Shown: positions 26,607 to 35,505 of the stretch, piece after piece
Position numbering within the stretch: the stretch's first letter is position 1
Layout of the letters: each line of letters opens with the position of its first letter
From: Thermocrinis ruber
GTDB taxonomy: Bacteria; Aquificota; Aquificia; Aquificales; Aquificaceae
Assembly (NCBI RefSeq): GCF_000512735.1
Contig: NZ_CP007028.1
Coordinates: 124,001 to 188,000 of the forward strand
Direction of reading: 5' to 3'
Length of the DNA: 64,000 nt
Translations under genes and position numbers: made by a program
Notes under the pieces: model-generated
Database searches by the model: none
Told to the model about the DNA's origin: nothing
What the model saw: the letters and a program-made list of their open reading frames with translations, nothing else

Positions 26607-26693
26607 AATATAAAAGTTAATGAAATGCTTGAACAAAGCTTATCGGAAAAACTCTCTAAGATGGACAAAACGAGAAAATGTTAATTTTTTTAG

Positions 26694-26867
26694 CTCCACG
26701 ATGGTATAAATGACAATAAAGGAGACAAATTATCTATAGACGATTTCATACTTAGCATTCCAAAGAAACCTCCTGTAGAACCTTCCTACCACATTCCTCT
26801 TCCCAACTCACATGCTACGGTCCCTCTCGCAAAGCTGTCTGAAAAGGATCAGTTTGGTTATAATTAA
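26694..26867 (+). pseudogene. Coding-like remnant without start codon
   Basis: Fifty-seven open codons run up to the TAA at 26865-26867 but contain no ATG, GTG or TTG. The translation includes DDFILSIPKKPPVEPSYHIP and ends LSEKDQFGYN, not low-complexity. In the same frame, beyond a TAA and a TAG, lies a further stretch from the ATG at 26625 (MLEQSLSEKLSKMDKTRKC). It may be the decayed end of a lost gene or chance; no family recognised. Confidence 0.25.
26859..26864 (+). promoter_or_regulatory. -10 box upstream of uppS
   Basis: TATAAT ends eight bases before the uppS ATG at 26873; no Shine-Dalgarno lies between. It overlaps the last codons of the coding-like remnant. A leaderless or near-leaderless transcript is inferred. 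Confidence 0.5.
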
Positions 26868-26872
26868 CAACA

Positions 26873-27559
26873 ATGCTGAAAATACCTAGGCACATAGCGG
26901 TCATAATGGACGGTAATGGGAGGTGGGCAAAGGAAAGAGGTCTGCCAAGGATAGCAGGACATTATGAAGGCGTAAAAAGGGCAGAAGAAGTAGTCTATGC
27001 ATGTCAGGAGCTAGGCGTGGAGTTTTTGACACTGTACACCTTTTCCACAGAAAACTGGAAAAGACCCAAGGAAGAAATAAAAGCCCTCTTTGAGCTTTTT
27101 GAGAACTATTTAACCAAAAAAGTTCCAGAGTTAAAAAAGAGAGACATAAAGCTGAAGTTTATAGGAAGGAGAGACAGACTTCCTAAAAGCACTCTGAAGG
27201 TTATGGATTACGCGGAAAAAGAAACAAAGAACTGTACATCCCTTACGGTTATTTTGGCAGTGGATTACGGAGGTAGGGATGAGATAATTAGGGCAGTAAA
27301 CAAACTGTTAAACTCTGGCATAAAGAGTATAACTGAAGAACAATTTGCCCAATTTCTAGACCTTGTGGGTATTCCAGAACCTGATTTGCTTATTAGAACC
27401 GCCGGAGAAGAGAGAGTATCCAACTTTCTACTTTGGCATATTGCCTATACTGAATTTTACTTTTCACCGGTTTATTGGCCCGATTTTACAAAGGAAGAGC
27501 TCATAAAGGCCTTGGAAGACTTTTCCTGCAGGGAGAGAAAATTCGGTGCGGTTCTCTAA
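26873..27559 (+). CDS. uppS: Undecaprenyl diphosphate synthase (cis-prenyltransferase)
   Basis: Makes the C55 lipid carrier for cell-wall and polysaccharide synthesis by cis-condensation of isopentenyl diphosphate. The 228 residues show HIAVIMDGNGRWAKERGLPR (catalytic Asp), GHYEGVKRAEEV, TLYTFSTENWKRP and the C-terminal PDLLIRTAGEERVSNFLLWH then YTEFYFSPVYWPDF, all diagnostic. It overlaps cdsA by 14 bp, the common uppS-cdsA pairing. Confidence 0.96.
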   Translation: MLKIPRHIAVIMDGNGRWAKERGLPRIAGHYEGVKRAEEVVYACQELGVEFLTLYTFSTENWKRPKEEIKALFELFENYLTKKVPELKKRDIKLKFIGRRDRLPKSTLKVMDYAEKETKNCTSLTVILAVDYGGRDEIIRAVNKLLNSGIKSITEEQFAQFLDLVGIPEPDLLIRTAGEERVSNFLLWHIAYTEFYFSPVYWPDFTKEELIKALEDFSCRERKFGAVL

Positions 27560-28247
27560 AGGGAGGGAAGGTGTAGGTCTTCTCATAGGCGTAGCAACTT
27601 TTCTATCTGCCTTTCTTCCGAATTCTATGTTTTTACTCTTTCTGTGTCTCTTAGCCTTTGGTATGGCAAGGGAATTGGGAAAGGCTTTGGGAGCTTCAGA
27701 GGTTTCTTATCTTGCCCCTTTAGTACTTGTTTTATCTGTTTTTAGTTTTGAGCTTGGAATCGCTGGAGTTCTACTGCTTGCTTTCTTGTTTGCATACCTT
27801 AGGTGGTCCTTGGACTGTCTTTTGAAGGCGGTTTTTGTACTTATTTACGCTGGTTTTTTACCGATATATTTGTATATGGTCAAGAGCCAAAGTTCGTGGG
27901 AACTTATTAAGTTAGTCTTTTTTGCATACACGGTGGATACTGCCTCTTATTATGCGGGTAAGCTTTTTGGTAAAAGACCTTTGGCGGTTAGGTTATCCCC
28001 TAAAAAGACCTGGGAAGGTTTGGCGGGCGGTATGCTTGGTGGTATGCTCTTTTTTTACTTTATTAATAAGCCCGTACTCCTTGCAGTGCCTTTTGTTCTT
28101 ATCGCCTTAGCGGGAGACCTCTTCAAAAGCTTTATTAAAAGACAGGTGGGAATTAAAGACTTTTCTAACCTGCTTGGAGAACATGGTGGTTTAGTGGATA
28201 GATTTGATTCGGTGCTCTTTGTTGCGATTTTTTGGAAATTCCTATAA
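27546..28247 (+). CDS. cdsA: Phosphatidate cytidylyltransferase
   Basis: Converts phosphatidate and CTP to CDP-diacylglycerol in the membrane. The 233 residues have about seven TMs; the C-terminal signature includes DTASYYAGKLFGKRPLAVRL, SPKKTWEGLAGG and the GDLFKSFIKRQVGIKDFSNL then GEHGGLVDRFDS region. GTG start at 27546 inside uppS. The pairing with uppS supports the call. Confidence 0.94.
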   Translation: MRFSKGREGVGLLIGVATFLSAFLPNSMFLLFLCLLAFGMARELGKALGASEVSYLAPLVLVLSVFSFELGIAGVLLLAFLFAYLRWSLDCLLKAVFVLIYAGFLPIYLYMVKSQSSWELIKLVFFAYTVDTASYYAGKLFGKRPLAVRLSPKKTWEGLAGGMLGGMLFFYFINKPVLLAVPFVLIALAGDLFKSFIKRQVGIKDFSNLLGEHGGLVDRFDSVLFVAIFWKFL

Positions 28248-28268
28248 TATTGAATAGGAGGGGTTGAG

Positions 28269-30005
28269 ATGAAAAAATTGTTGTTAATTATTTTATGTGC
28301 GCTTGTAAATCTTGCCTATGCCACTACACTCCGGGAGATGAGGTTCGAAAACACTAAGCTTGAGACTGTTCTCAAAGCCCTGTTTCAGGTGGCAGAGTTA
28401 AATGTGATCTTTGACCCAAACATAAGCGCAGACCTGCAAAAGCCTGTTAGCGTATCTGTTTTTAAGCCTATGCCCATTGGGGAGGCTATTAACCTTATTC
28501 TCAAAGAGTACGGCCTTATAGCAGTTCCTGTGGATACTAAGGTTTATAGGATCACAAAGGCTGGAGAACTGACGCTAAGTGTGGGAGCCCTTGGAGAAGA
28601 CCAGGTTAGAAAAATAGTGAGTTTTCTAAAGGAGAGGGTAAGTCCTTCTGCGGAGATCGTAATAGATAGAACCCTTGGGACTATTTACATAAGGGACGAG
28701 GAGGCAAGGATTAAAAGGTTGGAGCCAGCCCTAAGGGATTTTCAAAGAGTAGCTGAAAGGATAGCCCCCGTAGAAGAGAGAATAACAAGGGTCTTTTATC
28801 TGAAAAATATAGACGTGGAAGAGGCGTACAGGTTGATTTTACCGAAAATTAAAAAGGACACAGTTATAACCAAGGTACCAACCTTTAACGCCTTGGTAAT
28901 AACCGACACACCCTCTCAAATTGAAGAATACACCAAAACACTTAAAAGTTTTCTAACTGAAACTCCAAGGGAAAGAAGACCAATAACTAAAATCTTCTAC
29001 CTTAAATACATATCCCCCGAAGAGTTTATAAGGATGATAGAACCTCTCAGGTCTGAGGCGGGTGTAATATTGAGTGGGGGAGGATTTAAAGTGGAAACTG
29101 CACCCCAACAACCCCAAGCAGTTGCAGGACAACAGGCACAAGCCCAAGTGCAAACAGCACCTACCCCTATCCTAAAAGAGTTCAACGCAGTAATGATCAC
29201 AGACTACCCAGAGGTAATAGAAAACATAATGGATAGGTTCAAAGAATACATAAGCGAGGAGCCTGTAAGAATTAGAATTGAGGCGAGGATAACAGAAGTA
29301 AGCGAGGAAGCCCTTAGGGAGTTGGGAATAAATTGGAACGCTTTGTTTTCTAATGCACCAGTTCCACAGGCTTGGTTTGGTGGGGTAGGTTCAAACGTAA
29401 GAGCGGAATCTCCTCCACCACCATGGTGGCCGATCCCTGGTCTTTCTCCTGAGCCGGGCGGAATAGCCATATTTACTTATCATAAAGGTATGCTAAACGC
29501 CCTCAATTTAAGGATATCCGCCCTAGAGAGAATAGCAGCCATAAAAAACATTGCAAAGCCCTCAGTTTTAACCATCAACGGACAGAAGGCTACTATAAAG
29601 CAAGGCATCCAGGTGCCTTATCAAACTGCAGCGGTGGGTGCGGGTGGAACTGCTGTTCCAAACATTCAATTTAAAGACGTAGTATTACAGCTTGATGTAA
29701 CTCCTATAGTCTCTCCAGATGGAAGGATAATGATGGAAATTGAGCTAAAGAGAGATACGCTTGGCATACAAACTCCTGTTGGACCTGCCATAAACACAAA
29801 GGAGGTTAAGACTAAAGTTATCGTGGAAGACGGACAAACTATCGTTATAGGCGGAGTTATAGATGAACAGAACAACACAACCAATGAGGGAATTCCCAGG
29901 TTGGTTAGAGTGCCCCTTCTTAAATATCTTTTCGGGCAAGAGAGGGTAAATACCCGGAATAGCGAACTACTCATATTCATAACTCCATTGCTTGTGAGAC
30001 AATGA
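28269..30005 (+). CDS. pilQ: Secretin (PilQ/GspD-like outer-membrane channel)
   Basis: Outer-membrane pore for type IV pili or type II secretion, 578 residues. A signal peptide (about 1-19) is followed by an N0/STN-like domain (LKALFQVAELNVIFDPN), repeated secretin N-type modules (RVFYLKNIDVEEAYRLI and KIFYLKYISPEEFIRMI), a Gln/Ala-rich linker around 285-300 and the C-terminal secretin core with VIVEDGQTIVIGGVI and RVPLLKYLFGQERVN. The arrangement fits PilQ better than GspD, but no pilMNOP genes are adjacent. GGAGG lies before the ATG. Confidence 0.85.
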   Translation: MKKLLLIILCALVNLAYATTLREMRFENTKLETVLKALFQVAELNVIFDPNISADLQKPVSVSVFKPMPIGEAINLILKEYGLIAVPVDTKVYRITKAGELTLSVGALGEDQVRKIVSFLKERVSPSAEIVIDRTLGTIYIRDEEARIKRLEPALRDFQRVAERIAPVEERITRVFYLKNIDVEEAYRLILPKIKKDTVITKVPTFNALVITDTPSQIEEYTKTLKSFLTETPRERRPITKIFYLKYISPEEFIRMIEPLRSEAGVILSGGGFKVETAPQQPQAVAGQQAQAQVQTAPTPILKEFNAVMITDYPEVIENIMDRFKEYISEEPVRIRIEARITEVSEEALRELGINWNALFSNAPVPQAWFGGVGSNVRAESPPPPWWPIPGLSPEPGGIAIFTYHKGMLNALNLRISALERIAAIKNIAKPSVLTINGQKATIKQGIQVPYQTAAVGAGGTAVPNIQFKDVVLQLDVTPIVSPDGRIMMEIELKRDTLGIQTPVGPAINTKEVKTKVIVEDGQTIVIGGVIDEQNNTTNEGIPRLVRVPLLKYLFGQERVNTRNSELLIFITPLLVRQ

Positions 30006-30622
30006 GGGCTAAGTTCAGGCTTTCAGATGTAAAGGATTTAGAGGGGTTAATCTACAAGCTTTCCGAGGTCGGTGTGAGCGTGGCCGATATATACCGCCAG
30101 CTTGCGGAGGAGAAAGAAAAGAATATAGAATTCTACGTAGAAAAGGACAAGGTTCAAGCGGTAAGCTCTGCTATAAAGGAGTTTTGCCAATTTGAAGTTG
30201 TTTATGAAGTGCAAGAGAACAAATGGATTCCCTTTCTTTTGCTTGGAACTCTTTGGCTAGACAGTGCCCTTCTTTATGTTCTCTTAAAGCTATCTTTTCT
30301 CTCTGAAGATTTCAACTACTTTTTAAGCCAAATCTTTGGCTCAAACAAACTGGTGGCTTTTGTGAAGGGTTTGGTTAGCCTTTTGGCTATCTTAGTTTAT
30401 TATTTGGGATTTATTTTTGCCAGAGGGACCACACCAGTAGGTAAGTTCTTTGGTTTGAAGATAGAAAGGGACCATGTTTACGCAGTAGTTCTCTTCAGCT
30501 TACCATTGATTGCCTTTTACCTTCTTCAGTTTAATCAAACCTTTATAAAAATCTTAGGGCTCTTTGCTTTGAGTTTATGTGTGGTAATGCCCTTCTACCT
30601 AAAGGACTCCGTTAGGGGTTAA
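30002..30622 (+). CDS. Membrane protein with RDD-like segment
   Basis: Function unknown, 206 residues, starting in the secretin stop codon (ATGA). A soluble N-terminal part (about 1-75, coiled-coil-prone, AEEKEKNIEFYVEKDK) precedes about five hydrophobic segments. ARGTTPVGKFFGLKI resembles the G.TPGK..LGL motif of RDD-family proteins, and a TM with LDSALLY precedes it. Coupling to the secretin suggests a role with that system, unproven. Confidence 0.5.
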   Translation: MRAKFRLSDVKDLEGLIYKLSEVGVSVADIYRQLAEEKEKNIEFYVEKDKVQAVSSAIKEFCQFEVVYEVQENKWIPFLLLGTLWLDSALLYVLLKLSFLSEDFNYFLSQIFGSNKLVAFVKGLVSLLAILVYYLGFIFARGTTPVGKFFGLKIERDHVYAVVLFSLPLIAFYLLQFNQTFIKILGLFALSLCVVMPFYLKDSVRG

Positions 30623-30625
30623 AAT
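30620..30625 (+). promoter_or_regulatory. -10 box upstream of nfeD
   Basis: TAAAAT begins in the stop codon of the preceding gene and ends nine bases before the nfeD ATG (30635). No Shine-Dalgarno is visible. Inferred leaderless start. Confidence 0.4.
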
Positions 30626-30634
30626 TTCATTGTT

Positions 30635-31894
30635 ATGGTCGTCCTGCTTATTTTGCTTACCTTTCTCACCCTCTCCTTTGCCAAGGTCTATTATGCCAAG
30701 TGGGAGGATGCGGTAAGCCCTATAATGGTGGAATACATAAAAAGGAGCTTAGCAAAGGCAGAAAAAGAAGGGGCTGGTGTTTTTATCCTTGAACTGAACA
30801 CACCTGGCGGTTTGGAAACCTCCATGAGGCAGGTGGTTCAGGAGTTTCAAAGAACTCCTATTCCCGTTGTGGTTTATGTGTATCCACCGGGAGGAAGGGC
30901 AGCTTCTGCGGGTGCTATAATTACTGCCTCCGCAGACATTGCAGTGATGGCTCCGGGTACCAACATAGGTGCGGCGCATCCGGTACAGGCTACTGGGGAG
31001 AGGATGGAGGAAACAATGAAAGAAAAGGTTGTACAAGATATGCTTGCCTTTGTTAGGTCTATAGCAAAGGAGAAGGGTAGAAATCCAAGCATTCTTGAAA
31101 AGATGGTAAAGGAAAGCATATCCTTAACACCTGACGAAGCCCTAAAAGAGGGTGTAATAGACTTTATCGCAAGTAATAGACAAGAACTTTTAGAAAAGCT
31201 AAACGGTAGAAAGGTAAAGAAACACGGAAAAGAAATAACCATAAAAACTCTGGGTGTGCCTGTGGTCGAGGTAGAGGAGAGCTTGAGGGAATCCTTTCTG
31301 AAGGTTATAACTAATCCCACCATAGCCTATATGCTACTGCTTATAGGTTTTTATGGCATATTCTTTGAGCTTTACAATCCGGGTGCGGTGGTGCCCGGAG
31401 CGGTGGGTGTTGTTAGCTTATTGCTGGGTCTTTATGGTCTTGGGATCATAGGTATAAATTGGTTGGGACTTTTGCTGATATTGGCGGGCATACTACTTTT
31501 GGCTTTGGAGCTTGTTACGCCAACCTTTGGTGGATTAGCGATAGCCGGTGCTATAGCGTTGGCCATAGGTTCCTTGGTGCTCATAAGCCCAGACTCTCCT
31601 TACGGAGATATACCCATATCCATAATAGCCACTATGGTGCTTACCACTGTTTTCTTCTTTTTAGTGGTAGGTAGGCTGGGCCTAAAAGCCCAAAAGAGAA
31701 AGAAAATGACCGGTTATGAGGAACTGATAGGAGAAGAGGGGGTAGCCATGGTAGATTTTGAGAAAGGTAAAGGCAAAGTTTTTATTAAAGGTGAAATATG
31801 GAACGCAGTAAGTGAGGATGATATTAAGAAGGATGATATTGTGATAGTGGAACAAGTGAAGGGGCTTACTCTGTATGTTAAAAAGGCTAAGTAG
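30635..31894 (+). CDS. NfeD family membrane serine protease (ClpP-like)
   Basis: A 419-residue membrane-bound protease related to the stomatin-associated NfeD1b group. A short signal peptide precedes a ClpP/crotonase-fold domain (LELNTPGGLETSM, then PPGGRAASAGAIITASADIA with the probable nucleophile S91). Several TM helices (about 225-345) and a C-terminal OB-fold NfeD domain (LIGEEGVAMVDFEKGKGKVF) follow. The usual stomatin partner is not adjacent. The stop overlaps the convergent gene by 8 bp. Confidence 0.9.
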   Translation: MVVLLILLTFLTLSFAKVYYAKWEDAVSPIMVEYIKRSLAKAEKEGAGVFILELNTPGGLETSMRQVVQEFQRTPIPVVVYVYPPGGRAASAGAIITASADIAVMAPGTNIGAAHPVQATGERMEETMKEKVVQDMLAFVRSIAKEKGRNPSILEKMVKESISLTPDEALKEGVIDFIASNRQELLEKLNGRKVKKHGKEITIKTLGVPVVEVEESLRESFLKVITNPTIAYMLLLIGFYGIFFELYNPGAVVPGAVGVVSLLLGLYGLGIIGINWLGLLLILAGILLLALELVTPTFGGLAIAGAIALAIGSLVLISPDSPYGDIPISIIATMVLTTVFFFLVVGRLGLKAQKRKKMTGYEELIGEEGVAMVDFEKGKGKVFIKGEIWNAVSEDDIKKDDIVIVEQVKGLTLYVKKAK

Positions 31895-32270
31895 TCTCTT
31901 CCAGCTCTTCTTTTGTAAATCTATGATGGCAAAATGGACATACCAGAGCCTTTCTATGCACTTCTGAATAGCACACTGAACATCTCTTTTTGCCTTTCAA
32001 AAGCAAAAACAGATTTATATGAAAGATTTGCTTTATCAGGAAGTAAACTATTAAAAAGCCAAAGATTATAGTCCAACCTTTTAAGGGAGTAATCGGTTCA
32101 AAGCTTTTGACCCAAAAGTATGTGGTGGCTATAGACGCTATCCAAAAGGCGGGCTTTCTATCTAAAAATACCTGAACGAGGATTTGAATTAGTGCCATGT
32201 AAACAAAAAACTGAAAAAGTGGATTGCGGAAAAGAGGTTCAAGAAAGTTTAGAAGCTCCAAGCTTTCCAA
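31887..32270 (-). CDS. Membrane protein with C-terminal zinc ribbon
   Basis: Unknown function, 127 residues. Three hydrophobic segments occupy about 10-90, then a zinc-ribbon-like tail, RCSVCYSEVHRKALVCPFCH, with two CxxC pairs. It starts 32 bp inside the preceding 85-residue gene. Small membrane proteins ending in zinc ribbons are common, but no specific role can be given. Confidence 0.65.
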   Translation of the reverse strand: MESLELLNFLEPLFRNPLFQFFVYMALIQILVQVFLDRKPAFWIASIATTYFWVKSFEPITPLKGWTIIFGFLIVYFLIKQIFHINLFLLLKGKKRCSVCYSEVHRKALVCPFCHHRFTKEELEETT

Positions 32271-32496
32271 ACCCCCTCAGGAAGGTATTCAGTAAAAAAC
32301 CAATAAGAAAACCGCCCATTAAAGGGATAGTTTTGATCAAACTTCCTTCCATAAGGAACACTGCTATTATTATAGCAAAAATGAAAATCCTTAGCGGATA
32401 AGTAAAAAGTGCTAAAGACGTACCTTTTTTAAAAAGTCTATAAAGTACCTCCACATAGAGGGCACCCAGACCATCCCCCACGAAAAATTCAAGCAT
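32239..32496 (-). CDS. Small membrane protein, 85 residues
   Basis: No recognised family. It has an N-terminal amphipathic part (GDGLGALYVEVLYRLFKKGT) and two TM helices (about 35-75). It begins 8 bp after the Nfu-like gene and overlaps the zinc-ribbon gene, so the three probably form one transcript. Confidence 0.55.
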   Translation of the reverse strand: MLEFFVGDGLGALYVEVLYRLFKKGTSLALFTYPLRIFIFAIIIAVFLMEGSLIKTIPLMGGFLIGFLLNTFLRGFGKLGASKLS

Positions 32497-32504
32497 TCAA
32501 GCCT

Positions 32505-32768
32505 TTAAAAGCCAAAGGTGGTTGGTATATCCAAGTTGACGTCTCTTACTTCTTTTATCTCGGGGAATCTACTCTTTAGAGCCCTTTCAATGCCTGCCTT
32601 TAGGGTAAGCACAGACATTCCACAGCCTGAACAGGCTCCCAACATTCTAACCAAGACTACGCCATCTTCCTGCACATCCACAAGCTCTACATCTCCACCG
32701 TCAAACCTGAGGGCTGGCCTGATCTCATCCAAAACTGCCTCTATCTCTTCCCTTGTTGGCATAGCCAT
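32505..32768 (-). CDS. NifU C-terminal domain (Nfu-type) Fe-S scaffold
   Basis: An 87-residue stand-alone Nfu domain that carries nascent Fe-S clusters to client proteins. Diagnostic LRFDGGDVELVDVQEDGVVL is followed by GACSGCGMSVLTLKAGIERA, whose CxxC binds the cluster at a dimer interface. A Shine-Dalgarno (AAAGGAGG) lies before the ATG. Candidate clients include the [2Fe-2S] ferredoxin at 13.7 kb. Confidence 0.93.
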   Translation of the reverse strand: MAMPTREEIEAVLDEIRPALRFDGGDVELVDVQEDGVVLVRMLGACSGCGMSVLTLKAGIERALKSRFPEIKEVRDVNLDIPTTFGF

Positions 32769-32827
32769 GTTTAACCTCCTTTAGAAAAGAATATAATCAA
32801 CCAAAGGCTTATCTTCAATAACAAAGA

Positions 32828-33823
32828 TCATACTTTAGCAGTTCTTTCCAATCCAGGTGTGGAATACAGCTCCTCCTTTATGGCGGATAAGAGCATTTCA
32901 AGGGCAGATTGATAATCTTGGGCTTTTATTTTGCAACCGCTTGCATACTTGTGCCCGCCTCCACCGAGCCTTTCCGCAATTTTTGCTACGTCCACCTTTC
33001 CTTTAGATCTAAGGGAAACTTTAAAAACTCCCTCATCGGGTTTTTCTATTAGAGCAAAGGCAACCTCCACGCCCTCTATGGACCTCGGATAATTTACCAA
33101 ACCCTCGCTGTCTGAGTATTCTGTACCTGTTTCCTTAAAGAACCTATCAAGGATGACTACACCAGCAATAAGACCATCTTCATAGCAAGCTAGAGTTTCA
33201 AGAACCTTGGAAATGAGCTTCATTTTATTCAAAGATTCCCTTTCGCTAAACATCACATAAGTCTTGTAAGGGTCAGCTCCAAGCTGGACCAATTCCTTTG
33301 CCATCTCAAAGACTTCCGCGGTGGTGTTGGAGTATCTGAAAAAGCCCGTATCCGTTGCCAAACCGGAATACAAGCATTGGGCTATATCTTGGTCTATGCA
33401 ATCTTTGTCCCAGCTCTTTAAGAGCTTGTATACTATGCTTGCGGTTGCCGGTTCAGAGTAGTCTATGTAATCCCACTCCCCGTAAAATTCACCACCTATG
33501 TGGTGGTCTATGCGTGCCCTTTTAATAGCCTTTACTTCCGCACCTATTCGGTAAAAACCGGAAGCGTCCACCACGATGGCAAGGTCATAAACCTCTTGGG
33601 TGGGAAGCTTTATCACCTCTTCCACATGGGGAAGGAAGTCAAGAAAGTGGGGCACCTTGTCTCTACAACCCACACTGACCCTTTTGCCCTTCTTTTTCAA
33701 AAATAGATATAAGGCAAGGGCTGAGCCAAGGGTGTCCGCATCGGGGCTTTCGTGGCTTGCTATGAGTATAGAACCTTTTTCTTCTTTTAGAAGTTCAATC
33801 AGTGGTATCGTCTCCACCTTCAT
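32828..33823 (-). CDS. nrnA: DHH/DHHA1 phosphoesterase (NrnA-like)
   Basis: Predicted nanoRNase / 3'-phosphoadenosine 5'-phosphate phosphatase with a Mn-dependent DHH active site. The 331 residues contain ASHESPDADTLGSALAL (motif I), VVDASGFYRIG, RIDHHIGGEFYG (the DHH motif), a TATDTGFFRYSN segment and the DHHA1 GGGHKYASGCKI near the C-terminus. The length is standard for NrnA. No RecJ-type extensions are present. SD-like GGAGGTGC precedes the ATG. Confidence 0.9.
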   Translation of the reverse strand: MKVETIPLIELLKEEKGSILIASHESPDADTLGSALALYLFLKKKGKRVSVGCRDKVPHFLDFLPHVEEVIKLPTQEVYDLAIVVDASGFYRIGAEVKAIKRARIDHHIGGEFYGEWDYIDYSEPATASIVYKLLKSWDKDCIDQDIAQCLYSGLATDTGFFRYSNTTAEVFEMAKELVQLGADPYKTYVMFSERESLNKMKLISKVLETLACYEDGLIAGVVILDRFFKETGTEYSDSEGLVNYPRSIEGVEVAFALIEKPDEGVFKVSLRSKGKVDVAKIAERLGGGGHKYASGCKIKAQDYQSALEMLLSAIKEELYSTPGLERTAKV

Positions 33824-33856
33824 AATGCACCTCCAAGTTATTTAAATATAAATCGT

Positions 33857-35254
33857 TCAACCCCTTTTTACCCAGCTTATTGGTCCGTAATGGACTTCCA
33901 TAGCACATTGAACTATAGACTCAGAAAGGGAAGGATGGGAAAATATTGAGCTGGCAAGGAAGTCTACCCTAATATTTGCCTTCATAAGATGCACCACTTG
34001 GTGGATCAACTCTCCTGCATGGGGACCAACTATGTGGCACCCGAGTATATTTCCTGTCTGTTTATCCACCACGAGCCTAACAAAGCCCTCATCCTCTCCG
34101 TCATCCATAGCCTTTGGGTTAGACATAAAGGAAACCACACCCACCGCACAGTCATAACCTTCGTCTTCTGCCTGATCCTCCGTTAGCCCTACAGAGGCAA
34201 CCTCGTAGGCGCTGTATATGATCTTGGGCATGAGTTTGTCGTTTCTGACGTTATCCCTATCTTCGAGCATGTGGCTAACAGCTACCTTGCCCTCATACAT
34301 AGACTTGTGGGCAAGCATCAAGGGTGATGTAATATCCCCACAGGCGTATATGTTCTCTACGGAAGTTTGGCAGTATTCATTAACTTTTACAAAGCCCCTG
34401 CTATCCTTTTCCACACCAACTTCCTCCAAACCTATGCCCTCCGTGTTTGGCTTTCTACCAACGCCCAACAAGATACAATCTACCTCTACAACGGAACCAT
34501 CCGAGATGCTGACCTTTAATCTACCGTCTTCTTCAGAGTACCCAGTTACCTTAGCTTTCAACCTAACATCTACTCCAAGCCTTTTTAGCTTCCTTGCAAG
34601 ATATCTGGAGGATTCCTCGGGTATGTCTGGAGAGGGCAAGAGCCTGTCTAAAAGCTCCACTAAAACCACATCCACACCGTACATTCTGAATATGTAGGCA
34701 AACTCCACACCCACCGCACCACCACCCACTATCAGCATACGCCTTGGAAATTCTCTCAAACTCCAAATTTGGTCTGTGTTGAAAATCCTTTTGCCGTCTG
34801 CGGGTAAATCCTTCAAGTCTGCACAGGATGAACCGGTAGCCAAAAGAATGTAGCGGGTCTTTAAGGTAATGTCCGAACCTTCCACGTAGACAGTGTTTTT
34901 GTCCTTGAGAATACCCCTTCCGTAGAATATGGGAATACCCAGCTTTTGGGCAAACTTTTTGAAGTTCTCTCTTATGGTAAGCACCACTTGGTCTCTACCC
35001 TCTGCCAACGTTCGAAGGTCAAGGCTTAGCTTTTCTACCTTTATGCCATAGTTCTGTGCCTTTGATAACTTTTCCAACAAGTAAGCGCCGTGTCTCATAT
35101 ACTTGGATGGAATACAGCCCCTGTTCAGACAAGAACCTCCCACCGTCTCTGGAGAAAGTTCCACAAAGGCAACCTTCATACCCCGGCGGTAGGCGTAAAG
35201 TCCCGCCTCATAACCACCACTGCCTGCACCCACTATAACCAAGTCAAACTCCAT
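33857..35254 (-). CDS. lpdA: Dihydrolipoamide dehydrogenase (E3) family flavoprotein
   Basis: FAD/NAD disulfide oxidoreductase, 465 residues. It has VIVGAGSGGYEAGLYAYRRG (FAD), the redox pair GGSCLNRGCIPSK (C42, C47), GGGAVGVEFAYIFRMYG (NAD), YACGDITSPLMLAH and the interface motif FSHPSLSESI. The His-containing C-terminal segment supports lipoamide dehydrogenase over mercuric reductase. No 2-oxoacid dehydrogenase genes are near, so it may serve a glycine-cleavage or lipoate-dependent sulfur system elsewhere. It overlaps the preceding 69-residue gene by 11 bp. Confidence 0.88.
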   Translation of the reverse strand: MEFDLVIVGAGSGGYEAGLYAYRRGMKVAFVELSPETVGGSCLNRGCIPSKYMRHGAYLLEKLSKAQNYGIKVEKLSLDLRTLAEGRDQVVLTIRENFKKFAQKLGIPIFYGRGILKDKNTVYVEGSDITLKTRYILLATGSSCADLKDLPADGKRIFNTDQIWSLREFPRRMLIVGGGAVGVEFAYIFRMYGVDVVLVELLDRLLPSPDIPEESSRYLARKLKRLGVDVRLKAKVTGYSEEDGRLKVSISDGSVVEVDCILLGVGRKPNTEGIGLEEVGVEKDSRGFVKVNEYCQTSVENIYACGDITSPLMLAHKSMYEGKVAVSHMLEDRDNVRNDKLMPKIIYSAYEVASVGLTEDQAEDEGYDCAVGVVSFMSNPKAMDDGEDEGFVRLVVDKQTGNILGCHIVGPHAGELIHQVVHLMKANIRVDFLASSIFSHPSLSESIVQCAMEVHYGPISWVKRG

Positions 35255-35453
35255 TCTTTTTGTTCCTCCTTCTTTCCTTATAGACCGCCTGCCTACACTG
35301 CCTTATTATGGTTCTGTATTTGTAATACACAGATGGCTCTTTGATGGGTAGCTTGTAATACTTTTCCAGAAGTAGCATAATGTCTTCGGTGGTCAAGTAT
35401 TTATGGTTCCTTATTAGCCCCTTTATGTATTTAACTATACGAGTCTCTTTCAT
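35244..35453 (-). CDS. Small basic protein, possible HTH
   Basis: A 69-residue, strongly basic protein with no recognised family. The segment YLTTEDIMLLLEKYYKLPIK may form a helix-turn-helix; the C-terminus is rich in Arg and Lys (KERRRNKKNG). It heads the lpdA transcript, and a minus-strand TATACT (35469-35464) sits ten bases before its ATG. Confidence 0.5.
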   Translation of the reverse strand: MKETRIVKYIKGLIRNHKYLTTEDIMLLLEKYYKLPIKEPSVYYKYRTIIRQCRQAVYKERRRNKKNGV

Positions 35454-35489
35454 CTGGGAATTAAGTATATACCAAACCTAAGTTTGTGT

Positions 35490-35495
35490 TATAAT
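35490..35495 (+). promoter_or_regulatory. -10 box upstream of atpB
   Basis: TATAAT overlaps an ATG at 35494, so that upstream ATG cannot be the start if this is the promoter. Ten bases later comes the ATG at 35506, which I take as the start. Confidence 0.5.
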
Positions 35496-35505
35496 GATTA
35501 TCAAC

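Noticed and set aside
26433-26684. Open frame of 83 codons on the plus strand overlapping the coxC start
   Set aside because: Its first part is antisense to coxC and its promoter, with no ribosome-binding site. Only the last 20 codons fall in the gap and are mentioned with the relic.
29085-29165. Gln/Ala/Pro-rich repeat-like stretch in the secretin gene
   Set aside because: It is a flexible linker between secretin modules with no exact DNA repeat; not a separate feature.
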